From contig CAIRNX010000028.1 of NCBI GenBank assembly GCA_903880095.1, positions 1-64,000 on the forward strand: a stretch of 64,000 bases of DNA, in the 5' to 3' direction. A model generated the notes under the pieces. It saw only the letters and a list, made by a program, of their open reading frames with translations, had not been told where the DNA came from and searched no databases. This document shows positions 51,869 through 59,949 of the stretch, in pieces. Origin of the DNA: an uncultured Micrococcales bacterium (GTDB lineage: Bacteria > Actinomycetota > Actinomycetes > Actinomycetales > Microbacteriaceae). The first letter of the stretch is position 1, and each line of letters opens with the position of its first letter. A program made the position numbers and the translations under genes.

Positions 51869-53074
51869 ATGAAAACACCTTGGCGCAAACTTTATGTACT
51901 TTCGACTGCCGGCGCGCTTTCGTGGCTGGGTAGCGCGCTAACAACCTTTGCGGTGATTTTGCGCGATAAAGACAGCGTTGGAGCTGGCGGAGTCTCGGTT
52001 TATCTTCTCGCGTTCGGTTTGCCGAGCATCTTCATGGCACCGATCTCTGGCTTGGTTGCCGACAAGTTTTCTTCGCGCCAAGTTGTTATTCCAGCACTTG
52101 CCGTCATGGGACTCAGCTCGGCTTCTTTGGCCATGCACCTACCCGTTTGGTGGACTCCGATTGCCCTCTTGATCACCGCATCGGCCGGCACCCTGGTTGG
52201 CCCAGCAATGCAGGCGGTAGAAGTAACTTTCACTGCTCCTGAAGACCTGCCACGGGTCACCGGTTTGATGCAGTCGATGGCTTCATTTGGCACATTGTTT
52301 GCCCCTGCGCTTGGCGGAATCCTGGTTTCGACGTCTGGTTACTTTTGGCCATTCATCATCGACGCGTTCAGCTTTTGGTTGCTCGCGATGGTGTTTGTGG
52401 GAATCAACCTCAATCGCCCAGCGGTGAAGCACGAGGCCGGTGAAAAACTAAGTGCCATGGCCGGTTTGCGCTTTGTCTTTAGCGACCGACTAATTCGTGC
52501 GCTTGTTGTCCTAGTTGGTGTTTTGATCATCGCGCTCGGTTCGTTCAATGTTGGCGAAGTGTTCTTGGTTAAAGATGAACTGAAGGCCAGCGACCTGATT
52601 TATGGAATCGTTGGAGCGATGTTTGCAGCCGGCAGCATCATTGGTGCTCTACTGACCGCCGCGATCAAACTGAACAAAAAGTTTCATGCCATGGCGGTAA
52701 TTGTGGGTATTTCGATTCTCGTGCTCGCCATTCTCGGCTTTTCACTGGCCCCGCACTGGTGGGTGGCCATCGCCCTGGCTTTTGTCACCGGTGTTGGCAA
52801 CTCAATCTTGAATGCCTACGCGATCAGCATCATCATGACCCGCGCACCTCAAGAAATGCTCGGACGTGTGAACGCCGCCATCGGAGCAATCATTCAGACC
52901 GGCAGCACGCTTGGCATTGTTTTTTCGGGTATTGCCATAACCGCGTTCACCGTTCGCCCAGTTTTGTTTGTGAGCGCGATTCTCTCGGCCGTCATCGTTT
53001 TGATTTTTGCGCCTGATGTCATTCGCTTCGGCAAAGCTTTTGCAGACGAAAAGGCGGCCGAGTCGGCTGCTTAG
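51869..53074 (+). CDS. MFS transporter, enterobactin exporter/EntS-like
   Basis: A 401 aa protein with 11-12 membrane helices. SWLGSALTTFAVILRDKDS starts the fold, ISGLVADKFSSRQVV is MFS motif A, and the C-half loop MLGRVNAAIGAII is typical of the MFS_3 exporters. The substrate is unknown. TAGGCT lies eight bases before the ATG; no Shine-Dalgarno is seen. It is one of three MFS_3-like exporters in the last 12 kb (others at 57722-58996 and 59949-61208). Confidence 0.82.
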   Translation: MKTPWRKLYVLSTAGALSWLGSALTTFAVILRDKDSVGAGGVSVYLLAFGLPSIFMAPISGLVADKFSSRQVVIPALAVMGLSSASLAMHLPVWWTPIALLITASAGTLVGPAMQAVEVTFTAPEDLPRVTGLMQSMASFGTLFAPALGGILVSTSGYFWPFIIDAFSFWLLAMVFVGINLNRPAVKHEAGEKLSAMAGLRFVFSDRLIRALVVLVGVLIIALGSFNVGEVFLVKDELKASDLIYGIVGAMFAAGSIIGALLTAAIKLNKKFHAMAVIVGISILVLAILGFSLAPHWWVAIALAFVTGVGNSILNAYAISIIMTRAPQEMLGRVNAAIGAIIQTGSTLGIVFSGIAITAFTVRPVLFVSAILSAVIVLIFAPDVIRFGKAFADEKAAESAA

Positions 53075-53101
53075 TCTCGCCGCGTTGGTTACGCTCTAAG
53101 A

Positions 53102-55552
53102 ATGAACTTCGACGGTTACCAACTCCCTGGCGCTCTAGGCCAAGTCGAAAAGACCAAGAACGGCATCATTGCCAAGTTGGGCGACGAACAACTTCGTATC
53201 GACTTCGTTTTCAACGATGTGGCTCGAATCAAGATCAGCCGGGGCGGTCGCTTTGACGAGAAGCCAACCTTTGCTCTAGTTGAGGAGCTGAACCTCCTAG
53301 GTCGCATTGCGTTCAAGGTGACCGAGTCGAACGGCGTGACCAAGGTCGCAAGTAGCGCTCTGACCATTCAGCTAACCCACCAGCCTTTCTCGATCGACGC
53401 ATATCGCGAAGACGGCTCGACGGTTTTCGAAACCTTGCGTGACGAAACGGGTGCTTGGTCGTATGCCACCGAAGGTGAATCGTTCGTAATTCGCCGAAAG
53501 CTTGGAAAGAACGACCCGATTTACGGGCTTGGCGAAAAGACTGGCACATTCAACCGCCGAGGTCGAGACTTCACTCTTTGGAACACGGATGTTTTGAACC
53601 CGACGGCCTCGGGCGAGTTCACCGAGCAATACGCCAAGGGTGACCCACGAGCAGACAACACGAGCACCGAGTTTGACCCCTATTACGTGAGCATCCCCTT
53701 TTTCTATCACCAAGATGCCGACGAAGGCGACATCAGTGCCTCGTTCATTGATAACGGTTATCGCGGCTATTACAACTTCAGTGCTGACGACGAGTACACG
53801 ATTCATTTCGGCGGCGGTCAGTACACCGAATACGTTTTCGCAGGCCCTTACATGGCAACGATTTTGAACGAATACACAGCCTTGACTGGCCGAACAGCTT
53901 TGCCACCGTTGTGGTCTATCGGTTTTCATCAGTGCCGTTGGTTCGGCTATAACCAAGACGATGTTGAGCGCCTAGTCGCCAAGTATCGCGAGGTTGATGT
54001 GCCTCTTGACGCTTTCTGGCTAGACATCGATTACATGGATGGCTATCGCGTTTTCACGTGGAACAAAGACAGGTATCCAGACGCCCCTGCGATGCTAAAG
54101 CGCCTCGAAGACCAGGGCGTGAAGGTGATCACCATCATCGACCCAGGCGTTAAAGAAGACCCGGGTTATGAGGTTTACGACGATGGACTCGAGAAGCAGA
54201 TTTTTGCGATCACCGAAGCAGGCGACACGTACATCGGCCAGGTCTGGCCAGGCGACACCGCGTTCCCCGACTTCGCCAACGAGCAGGCTCGTGAATGGTG
54301 GGGCGAGCGAAACGCCGAGCACGTCAAGAGCGGCCTGGCCGGCATCTGGAACGACATGAACGAACCCGCCACGGGTGATAAAGACCCGTTGCCGATGCGC
54401 TTTGACCGCGGGCAATTCGAGCACGAGCGATTCCACAACCAATACGCGATGCTCATGGCTATGGGAACCACCGAAGGTCTGCTGAAGGCCATGCCTAATA
54501 AGCGCACCTTCGTGCTCAGTCGAGCTGGTAGCGCCGGCATTCAGCGCTACGCAGCGAACTGGATGGGCGACAACATGTCACGCTGGGATCACCTGTGGCT
54601 CAGCATCCCGATGGGCGCAGGTCTCTCAATCTCTGGCCAGTCTTTCGTCGGTGCAGACATCGGTGGCTTTGCCGAAGACACCAACGCCGAGCTCTACACC
54701 CGATGGATTCAGTACGGAGCGCTTACTCCTTTTGCGCGCGTCCACTCGGTAATCAACACAATCGACCAATACGTTTGGTCGTTCGGTGAAGAGGTTCTCG
54801 GCTATGCCCGCGAAGCCCTCAAGCTGCGTTACCGACTGCTGCCTTACATCTACTCATCGTTTGTCATTTCTTCTGAAACCGGAGCCCCGGTTCAAGAGCC
54901 TCTGATCTACAACGACCAGTGGGACCCAAATGTTCGAGACATCGACGACCAATACCTGTTTGGCCCAAACCTGTTGGTTGCCCCAATCATTGAAGCCGGC
55001 CAAACCTCACGTTCGGTTTATCTTCCGCGCGGTGAGTGGTTCGACTTCTACACCAACCAGCACTACGTTAGCGAAGGTCAATTCATCGTTGCCGACGCCC
55101 CAATTGATCGAATCCCGCTATTCGTTCGTGCCGGTGCAGTGATTCCGATGCTCAAAGAAGCGCCGCTAAACACCAAAGACTTCGCACCTAAGAAACTGCA
55201 GTTTCACGTGTTCGTGCCACAAGGTGACACCGAGTACTACTCGCTTTTGCAAGAGGACGACGGCCTAACCTTCGAAGCGAATGAAGGCAAACGCCTGCGC
55301 ACTGAATTCAAGCTTCTTCGTGGCAACGGCAAGACCTTTTTTAGTGCTGAAAAGTCAGGTGACGGTTTCGACGGCTTTGCTCGCGAAGAAGTTGAGCTTA
55401 TTTGGCACACACCTCGCGGAGTTCAGTCGGTCACCAAGCCAAACCACGGCGAGAGCTTTAGCGTCTTTGCAACTGACGGCGACCCCGAAGACACACTTGT
55501 CTTTGTCGATGTTGAACCTGAGAAACCTAAGAAGAACTGGTTTCGCCGCTAG
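53102..55552 (+). CDS. Glycoside hydrolase family 31 alpha-glucosidase
   Basis: An 816 aa enzyme. An N-terminal beta-sandwich (about 1-235) is followed by the catalytic barrel. The nucleophile is Asp418 in GIWNDMNEP; the acid/base is Asp490 in WMGDN. The substrate strand FWLDIDYMDGYRVFTW is seen. Two C-terminal beta domains follow. It cleaves alpha-glucosides, or xylosides in some relatives. There is no signal peptide, so it acts in the cytoplasm. TACGCT lies six bases before the ATG (leaderless). The 3' end overlaps the convergent membrane gene by 26 bases. Confidence 0.92.
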   Translation: MNFDGYQLPGALGQVEKTKNGIIAKLGDEQLRIDFVFNDVARIKISRGGRFDEKPTFALVEELNLLGRIAFKVTESNGVTKVASSALTIQLTHQPFSIDAYREDGSTVFETLRDETGAWSYATEGESFVIRRKLGKNDPIYGLGEKTGTFNRRGRDFTLWNTDVLNPTASGEFTEQYAKGDPRADNTSTEFDPYYVSIPFFYHQDADEGDISASFIDNGYRGYYNFSADDEYTIHFGGGQYTEYVFAGPYMATILNEYTALTGRTALPPLWSIGFHQCRWFGYNQDDVERLVAKYREVDVPLDAFWLDIDYMDGYRVFTWNKDRYPDAPAMLKRLEDQGVKVITIIDPGVKEDPGYEVYDDGLEKQIFAITEAGDTYIGQVWPGDTAFPDFANEQAREWWGERNAEHVKSGLAGIWNDMNEPATGDKDPLPMRFDRGQFEHERFHNQYAMLMAMGTTEGLLKAMPNKRTFVLSRAGSAGIQRYAANWMGDNMSRWDHLWLSIPMGAGLSISGQSFVGADIGGFAEDTNAELYTRWIQYGALTPFARVHSVINTIDQYVWSFGEEVLGYAREALKLRYRLLPYIYSSFVISSETGAPVQEPLIYNDQWDPNVRDIDDQYLFGPNLLVAPIIEAGQTSRSVYLPRGEWFDFYTNQHYVSEGQFIVADAPIDRIPLFVRAGAVIPMLKEAPLNTKDFAPKKLQFHVFVPQGDTEYYSLLQEDDGLTFEANEGKRLRTEFKLLRGNGKTFFSAEKSGDGFDGFAREEVELIWHTPRGVQSVTKPNHGESFSVFATDGDPEDTLVFVDVEPEKPKKNWFRR

Positions 55553-56645
55553 CGAGCTCAACGCTGGTTAGTCGCAAAGTAATAAATGATGCGACGTGAC
55601 AGCCGACTGCTGCAAAGCCGCCGGCAATTGCGACCCAAAAGCTTGGCCCAGCATTTTGATTATTGAAGATTGCAACAACGAACGACGCTGGCACAACTGC
55701 ACCCGAGATTGAAGCAAACGAAGCTAGGCGGGTTAGTTGCTTGCGGCGAGGAAGGTTCAGGTTTTGAAACTTCAGGCTAAAGATTGCCATAATCAACTTG
55801 ATCTCGGCCCAAAGGTAAACGAAGGGCCCGAAAGCGAAGGCGGCGACGGTCACTAGGCCGAAAATCGGCAACACAAACATCAGCATGACTGACAAGATCG
55901 CAACCGGAATCGAAATTGCTACTCCGATAAGCAGCCTGAAATAGACCTTTGATGTCTTTTCAAACTGTTCCGAGAGCGAAGTGATCTTCACCTCTGGCGA
56001 CGGCAGTTCAACAACTTCTCGCTTGATTCGCGCGTCTCGCCAAGCCAAGATGATCAGCGGGAACGAGTAGGCAACATAGGTGAGCAGAATGACCATTGAA
56101 CCTAGGGTAAGCACAGGGGCTTCTCCTAGAACATCGGTTACATAGGCATTGATTGCCTTGAAAGCAGCCTCATACCAAGTCACCTCCTGAACTGGGTTGT
56201 AGGTGTAAGACGTAGGTGTCAGGTAGTAAATAACCCAGGTGGCTCCTACGACCAAGATGATTAGGCCGCTAAGTGCCAACCCGATTCTTCTGACAACCAG
56301 GTAGCCGAGTTTGAATGAAGAATCTCGCAACTCTATTTCACGTTCGTCCAAGTATTCATCTGGTAGTGATGTAATTCGGCGCATCGAGCTTCGTAGCAAT
56401 ACGAAGGAAGCAATCATCCACCAAGGCAGACCACCGCCGACGAACATGAGCTTGAGGAGAATTAGGCCTTTGTTCGAATAAGGAACCAGCAATGATGCGA
56501 AGTAAATGTATGAGCCAGCAATCGTGATGATGCTCAGGATTCTCTTGACCGCCGGTTCATCCAGAACCCTGTTGGTTGGGGCCGAAAGGACTCTTTGGAT
56601 TCTCTTTGAGCGATAGAGCGCCATGGCGCTCGGCTTTGAACTCAT
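55527..56645 (-). CDS. Polytopic membrane protein, partner of an XRE regulator
   Basis: A 372 aa protein with about eight hydrophobic helices, e.g. SYIYFASLLVPYS, WWMIASFVLL, LIILVVGATWVIYYL, MVILLTYVAYSFPLIILAW, SIPVAILSVMLMFVLPIFG and AGGFAAVGCHVASFITL. A charged cytoplasmic region (DEYLDEREIELRDSSF, about 97-112) lies between helices 2 and 3. I do not recognise the family. Its ATG overlaps the XRE stop as TAATG, so the regulator and membrane protein are made together. Confidence 0.65.
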   Translation of the reverse strand: MSSKPSAMALYRSKRIQRVLSAPTNRVLDEPAVKRILSIITIAGSYIYFASLLVPYSNKGLILLKLMFVGGGLPWWMIASFVLLRSSMRRITSLPDEYLDEREIELRDSSFKLGYLVVRRIGLALSGLIILVVGATWVIYYLTPTSYTYNPVQEVTWYEAAFKAINAYVTDVLGEAPVLTLGSMVILLTYVAYSFPLIILAWRDARIKREVVELPSPEVKITSLSEQFEKTSKVYFRLLIGVAISIPVAILSVMLMFVLPIFGLVTVAAFAFGPFVYLWAEIKLIMAIFSLKFQNLNLPRRKQLTRLASFASISGAVVPASFVVAIFNNQNAGPSFWVAIAGGFAAVGCHVASFITLRLTSVELASGETSSS

Positions 56646-56878
56646 TAGTTGCTCTCTTTCGGTTGGTAGAGATCTTCGACAGTGCAGTTAAGCGCCTTGG
56701 CTAGGCGAAGGGCCAGAGCCAGGGTGGGGGCGTACTCCCCGCGCTCGATGTAGCCGATGGTTTGTAGGTGAACCCCAACGGTGTCGGCTAGTTGTTGCCG
56801 GCTCAGGCCAAGGTTGGTTCTGAAAGACTCAACATGGTTGATCAGTTGGTCTTTGTCTTGCTTCGGTTGCCTACCCAT
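56645..56878 (-). CDS. XRE-family DNA-binding regulator
   Basis: A 77 aa Cro/C1-type helix-turn-helix protein with almost no other domain. The HTH lies at about 23-46 (SRQQLADTVGVHLQTIGYIERGEYAPTLALALRLAKAL). ATG 56878 is chosen: TATGCT stands six bases before it and TTGTAT 17 bases further up, making a leaderless promoter. Two direct repeats overlap this promoter, so autoregulation is likely. The downstream gene encodes its membrane partner. Confidence 0.82.
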   Translation of the reverse strand: MGRQPKQDKDQLINHVESFRTNLGLSRQQLADTVGVHLQTIGYIERGEYAPTLALALRLAKALNCTVEDLYQPKESN

Positions 56879-56882
56879 GTTT

Positions 56883-56913
56883 GTAGCATAAATGCTGTGT
56901 AGCACAAATACAA
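56883..56913 (-). promoter_or_regulatory. Promoter and operator of the XRE-membrane protein pair
   Basis: -35 TTGTAT (56908-56913), 17 bases, -10 TATGCT (56885-56890), six bases to the ATG. Direct repeats GTAGCATAAAT (56883-56893) and GTAGCACAAAT (56899-56909) cover both boxes. A larger ATGTTTGTA...TACAACAT inverted repeat frames the site. Confidence 0.6.
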
Positions 56914-56959
56914 CATATTTTCGATATTTATTTGGGGAGCGTGTTGGCAGAATGGGTTT

Positions 56960-57208
56960 ATGGAATCTTTAGCGTTTTTGGTCATGGGCATCTTCATCGG
57001 CATCTTGCTACTTTCGGGGGTTGCCGTGACACTGAGCGTGCTCTCATGGTCGGGCAAGCTGCACAAAGCCTGGGGTTACTCGGTTACCGGTGTGCTCTTG
57101 TTGGTTACGGTGTGGGCCTACAGCGTCTCTGTGCCGCTTGGCATGTGGCCAACGATTCCCCTCTTGGTTTGTGCTTCATTATTGATTTTTAAGAAAAAGG
57201 CTAAGTAG
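56960..57208 (+). CDS. Small membrane protein upstream of a LysE exporter
   Basis: An 82 aa protein with three hydrophobic segments (about 4-28, 37-56, 63-77) and a basic end (KKKAK). I do not recognise it. CAGAAT lies six bases before the ATG. The lysE-like TTG begins immediately after its stop, so the two form one unit, but a transport role is only suggested by position. Confidence 0.6.
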   Translation: MESLAFLVMGIFIGILLLSGVAVTLSVLSWSGKLHKAWGYSVTGVLLLVTVWAYSVSVPLGMWPTIPLLVCASLLIFKKKAK

Positions 57209-57814
57209 TTGTTGGCTTTTCTGCCCGGTTTGCTAACCGGTTTGTCACTAATCGTGGCAATCGGGGCTCAGAATGCCTTTGTTATTCGCCAGGGCCTCAC
57301 TCGTTCTCATGTTTTCTTGGTGGTAGCCATTTGCGCGATTGCTGATATCGCCCTCATCTGCTTGGGCATCGGCGGTTTGGGTGCGTTGATCACTGGTTTG
57401 CCATGGCTGCTGGAGGTCATTCGTTGGTTTGGTGTTGCCTACCTCAGCTGGTTTGGCTTTAGGTCGGCTCGAGCTGCCTTCAAGAACGAATCATTGGACG
57501 CTGCCGGCGCTGCCGAGCAATCACGCTCGAAGGTTGTCGCCACGGTGTTGGCACTAACCCTGTTGAACCCACATGTTTATTTGGACACCGTCATTTTGGT
57601 TGGGAGCATCGGCAACCAGTTTGGTGAAAACAAATGGTTCTTTGCCGCTGGGGCCTCGTTGGCAAGTGTGCTCTGGTTTAGTTCGGTTGGCTACGGCGCC
57701 AAGGCGGCTTCGCGCCTGATGTCAAAACCGGTGTTCTGGCGAGTTCTCGACAGCACCATCGCCGCTGTTATGTTCGGCGTCGCTCTGACGCTTGCTTTCT
57801 ATCGCTTTTCTTAG
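57209..57814 (+). CDS. LysE/ArgO-family basic amino acid exporter
   Basis: A 201 aa protein with six helices. It opens FLPGLLTGLSLIVAIGAQNAFVIRQGL, the LysE family signature, and has LNPHVYLDTVILVGSIG (about 112-128). It exports lysine and/or arginine. TTG start adjoining the preceding stop. The last 93 bases overlap, on the other strand, the C-terminal tail of the MFS gene at 57722-58996. No LysG-type regulator is adjacent. Confidence 0.9.
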   Translation: MLAFLPGLLTGLSLIVAIGAQNAFVIRQGLTRSHVFLVVAICAIADIALICLGIGGLGALITGLPWLLEVIRWFGVAYLSWFGFRSARAAFKNESLDAAGAAEQSRSKVVATVLALTLLNPHVYLDTVILVGSIGNQFGENKWFFAAGASLASVLWFSSVGYGAKAASRLMSKPVFWRVLDSTIAAVMFGVALTLAFYRFS

Positions 57815-58996
57815 GCGTAGAAAAACGAATACCGCGGCACCCGTGGTGATCAAACCGCAGGTAAGAACGGTTGCCCTGATGCCGATAGTTCCGGCAGCCC
57901 AGCCGATTATTGGCGAGCCAAGTGGCGTGCCACCCATGAAGATCATCAGATAGATGCCCATCACTCGCCCACGCAAATGAGCAGGTGTAGTGGTTTGGAC
58001 GTATGAGTTCGCGAAGATGAAGGTAGTCAAGGCAACTGCTCCTGCGAAAGGGAGAATTACAAGATATTGAACGTAACTTTGGGCAAATGAGAGCGCTGCC
58101 ACCAGCAAACCAAAAAGCATCGCTCCAATCATGATTCGTTTTGGCACGCGCGCGTTTTCAAGCCTTGTGCCCACTAATGCAGCTGTCAGGGTTCCCAGAG
58201 CCAAGACGCTTCCTGCTCCACCAAACTCGGCTGGCCCAAGACCGAACTCTTTTCGGGCCATGAGTGCATTGAAGATTTGAAAGTTGAGACCAAAGGTTGC
58301 GCCGAAAAACACAGTGATCATGACGAGGCGAACCTGAAGGTTGTCACGAACGAACTGCACGCCATCTTTGATCGATGCGGCCCTATCGGGTTTTTGAGTG
58401 ATGTGAAGTTCGTCGGGACGAATACGGTTTAGAGCAATGATGATGAACAGGTAAGAGAGGGCGTTTATGAGAAACGACCAGCCGGTGCCGAACAACAAAA
58501 TCAGGTAGCCAGAAAGAGCAGGGCCAACCATTCGGCCGATGTTGAAGTTGGTGGCGTTTAGGCTAACCGCGTTGGCGATGTCGGCTTTGCCGACCAACTC
58601 AGAGTTGAACGAGGTGCGAATCGGGGCATCGATGGCGCTGAAGATGCCGAAAATCAGGGCGAGTGCATAAACGTGCCAGGTTTGAACGTTTCTTGTAATT
58701 ACAAGAAGTCCGAGAAGAGCGGAGGTTATGCCGCCACCGAACGCAGTGAGCATGAGCAGCTTGCGTTTGTTGAAACGGTCGGCAAGCGCCCCTCCCCACA
58801 TGCTCAAGAAGATGGTTGGCAAAAATTGGAGCCCGGTGACAATGCCGAGTTCGGCTGCGCTACCGGTGAGCTCGAGAACGAGCCAGTCTTGGGCGACGCG
58901 TTGAGCCCAGGTGCCAATATTGCTGACAACGCTGGCTGGGTATAGAACCCTGAAGTTGCGATGTTTGAACGATCGCAGCGCTCCAGATTTACTCAC
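57722..58996 (-). CDS. MFS transporter (MFS_3 exporter)
   Basis: A 424 aa protein with about 12 helices. FRVLYPASVVSNIGTWAQRVAQDWLVLELTGSAAELG and MWGGALADRFNKRKLL (motif A) identify the MFS_3/EntS-like group. RGRVMGIYLMIFMGGTPLGSPIIGW is the second-half loop. The last about 30 residues are hydrophilic (KRQSDAEHNSGDGAVENSP) and are encoded antisense to the lysE end. GTG start with TAGATT six bases before it. Divergent from the RhtB gene across 29 bp. Confidence 0.87.
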   Translation of the reverse strand: MSKSGALRSFKHRNFRVLYPASVVSNIGTWAQRVAQDWLVLELTGSAAELGIVTGLQFLPTIFLSMWGGALADRFNKRKLLMLTAFGGGITSALLGLLVITRNVQTWHVYALALIFGIFSAIDAPIRTSFNSELVGKADIANAVSLNATNFNIGRMVGPALSGYLILLFGTGWSFLINALSYLFIIIALNRIRPDELHITQKPDRAASIKDGVQFVRDNLQVRLVMITVFFGATFGLNFQIFNALMARKEFGLGPAEFGGAGSVLALGTLTAALVGTRLENARVPKRIMIGAMLFGLLVAALSFAQSYVQYLVILPFAGAVALTTFIFANSYVQTTTPAHLRGRVMGIYLMIFMGGTPLGSPIIGWAAGTIGIRATVLTCGLITTGAAVFVFLRLRKAIESKRQSDAEHNSGDGAVENSPEHRF

Positions 58997-59002
58997 TAAC
59001 CC

Positions 59003-59018
59003 AATCTATCTTTAGGCT
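59003..59018. promoter_or_regulatory. Compact divergent promoter pair, MFS / RhtB exporters
   Basis: AATCTA at 59003-59008 reads TAGATT on the minus strand, six bases before GTG 58996. TAGGCT at 59013-59018 is seven bases before ATG 59026. The start codons are 29 bp apart, so both -35 zones must overlap the opposite gene's first codons. Confidence 0.6.
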
Positions 59019-59025
59019 TGAGTGA

Positions 59026-59607
59026 ATGAACGCCTATCTGCTCTTCGCCACGATTTATATCGGTGCAGCGGCAACACCCGGCGTCGACACAATGACGCTT
59101 TTGACCCGCGCCTTGGGTGCTGGTTGGAAGGCAGCTGTGCCTTACTCGATCGGTATTGCCCTAGCCAAGATGATCATGGTCGCGGTTTCGTATTTCGGGC
59201 TCACAGCGCTCATGGCCGCTAGCCCGCAGGTCTTCTTCGTTCTCAAAGTGCTTGGCGCTTTGGTTCTCGTTTGGCGGGCTTACAAGTCTTGGAACGCTGG
59301 GCCGGCTGTCGCTGGCAAAACACGTGACGGTTTTTGGCCTGGGCTGGGGGCAGCGTTTGTAATTGGGGCGAGCAACCCGACCGCTCTCATGTTTTACATG
59401 GCCGTTGTGCCTCAGGTTAGCCGCGAAACCTCGGTCTTTGGTTTGGCAGCAATCGTGATCATCGGCTTTGGTTTGGTGAGCTGTTTCTATATTGGCCTCG
59501 CTCAGCAGATTCGAGGCTGGATCACTCGCGGAGAAAATCAGCGCCTCGTGAATCGAATCGTGGCGGGCATCTTCGTGACACTCGCAGTAGTAGTCCTAGC
59601 GCGCTAA
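59026..59607 (+). CDS. LysE/RhtB-family amino acid exporter
   Basis: A 193 aa protein with about six helices. YIGAAATPGVDTMTLLTRALGAGWKAAVPYSIGIALAK is the family N-terminus, and GASNPTALMFYMAVVPQ is the second conserved block. RhtB-type proteins export homoserine, threonine or related compounds. It is distinct from the LysE/ArgO paralogue at 57209-57814. Probably leaderless. The stop overlaps the convergent MmcQ/YjbR gene by 12 bases. Confidence 0.87.
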   Translation: MNAYLLFATIYIGAAATPGVDTMTLLTRALGAGWKAAVPYSIGIALAKMIMVAVSYFGLTALMAASPQVFFVLKVLGALVLVWRAYKSWNAGPAVAGKTRDGFWPGLGAAFVIGASNPTALMFYMAVVPQVSRETSVFGLAAIVIIGFGLVSCFYIGLAQQIRGWITRGENQRLVNRIVAGIFVTLAVVVLAR

Positions 59608-59949
59608 AAGGAATTCGTAAGACTCGTTGAGGATTTCGGTGACGAGTTGGAGGTCGGCCTTTTCGAGATCAATCAACACAGCCGGGTAATTCGCGAAGTG
59701 TGGGCTCACGAAGCAAGGGCCTGGCACGGTTTGAACCCAGGCGTCTCTGGTCATGAGGTTTTCGAGGTGGACAGCCATTACGTCGCCTTCGGGCGCGTTC
59801 ACCCCAAGGGCAGCCATGTCGCGCTTGCTCAAAGGGCGCTCCCAGGCAATCGCCTTCTTGTTCACACACCATTCGCGTTGATCGCCGGCAACTGGCACGC
59901 AGGTGCGAAAGGTGGCGATGATCGCTTCGATCTCTGCCCAAGTAACCAC
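59596..59949 (-). CDS. MmcQ/YjbR-family protein
   Basis: A 117 aa protein of the double-wing MmcQ/YjbR fold. Characteristic are AIAWERPLSKRDMAALG (about 33-49), GDVMAVHLENLMTRDAWV and a C-terminal ILNESYEFLLAR. The biochemical role is unknown; the fold is suspected to bind DNA. GTG 59949 is used: it abuts the stop of the MFS gene upstream (TAGTG), so it is the second gene of that unit. Confidence 0.85.
   Translation of the reverse strand: MVTWAEIEAIIATFRTCVPVAGDQREWCVNKKAIAWERPLSKRDMAALGVNAPEGDVMAVHLENLMTRDAWVQTVPGPCFVSPHFANYPAVLIDLEKADLQLVTEILNESYEFLLAR

Noticed and set aside
54050-54065. Degenerate parS-like sequence inside the GH31 gene (13 of 16 matches)
   Set aside because: Three mismatches, two of them at the outer left end and one in the right arm; it encodes conserved residues of the enzyme. 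ParB would be expected to prefer the two perfect sites.
55199-55214. GTTTCACGTG half-parS in the GH31 gene
   Set aside because: The right arm is absent (TTCGT instead of AAACA), so it is not a palindrome.
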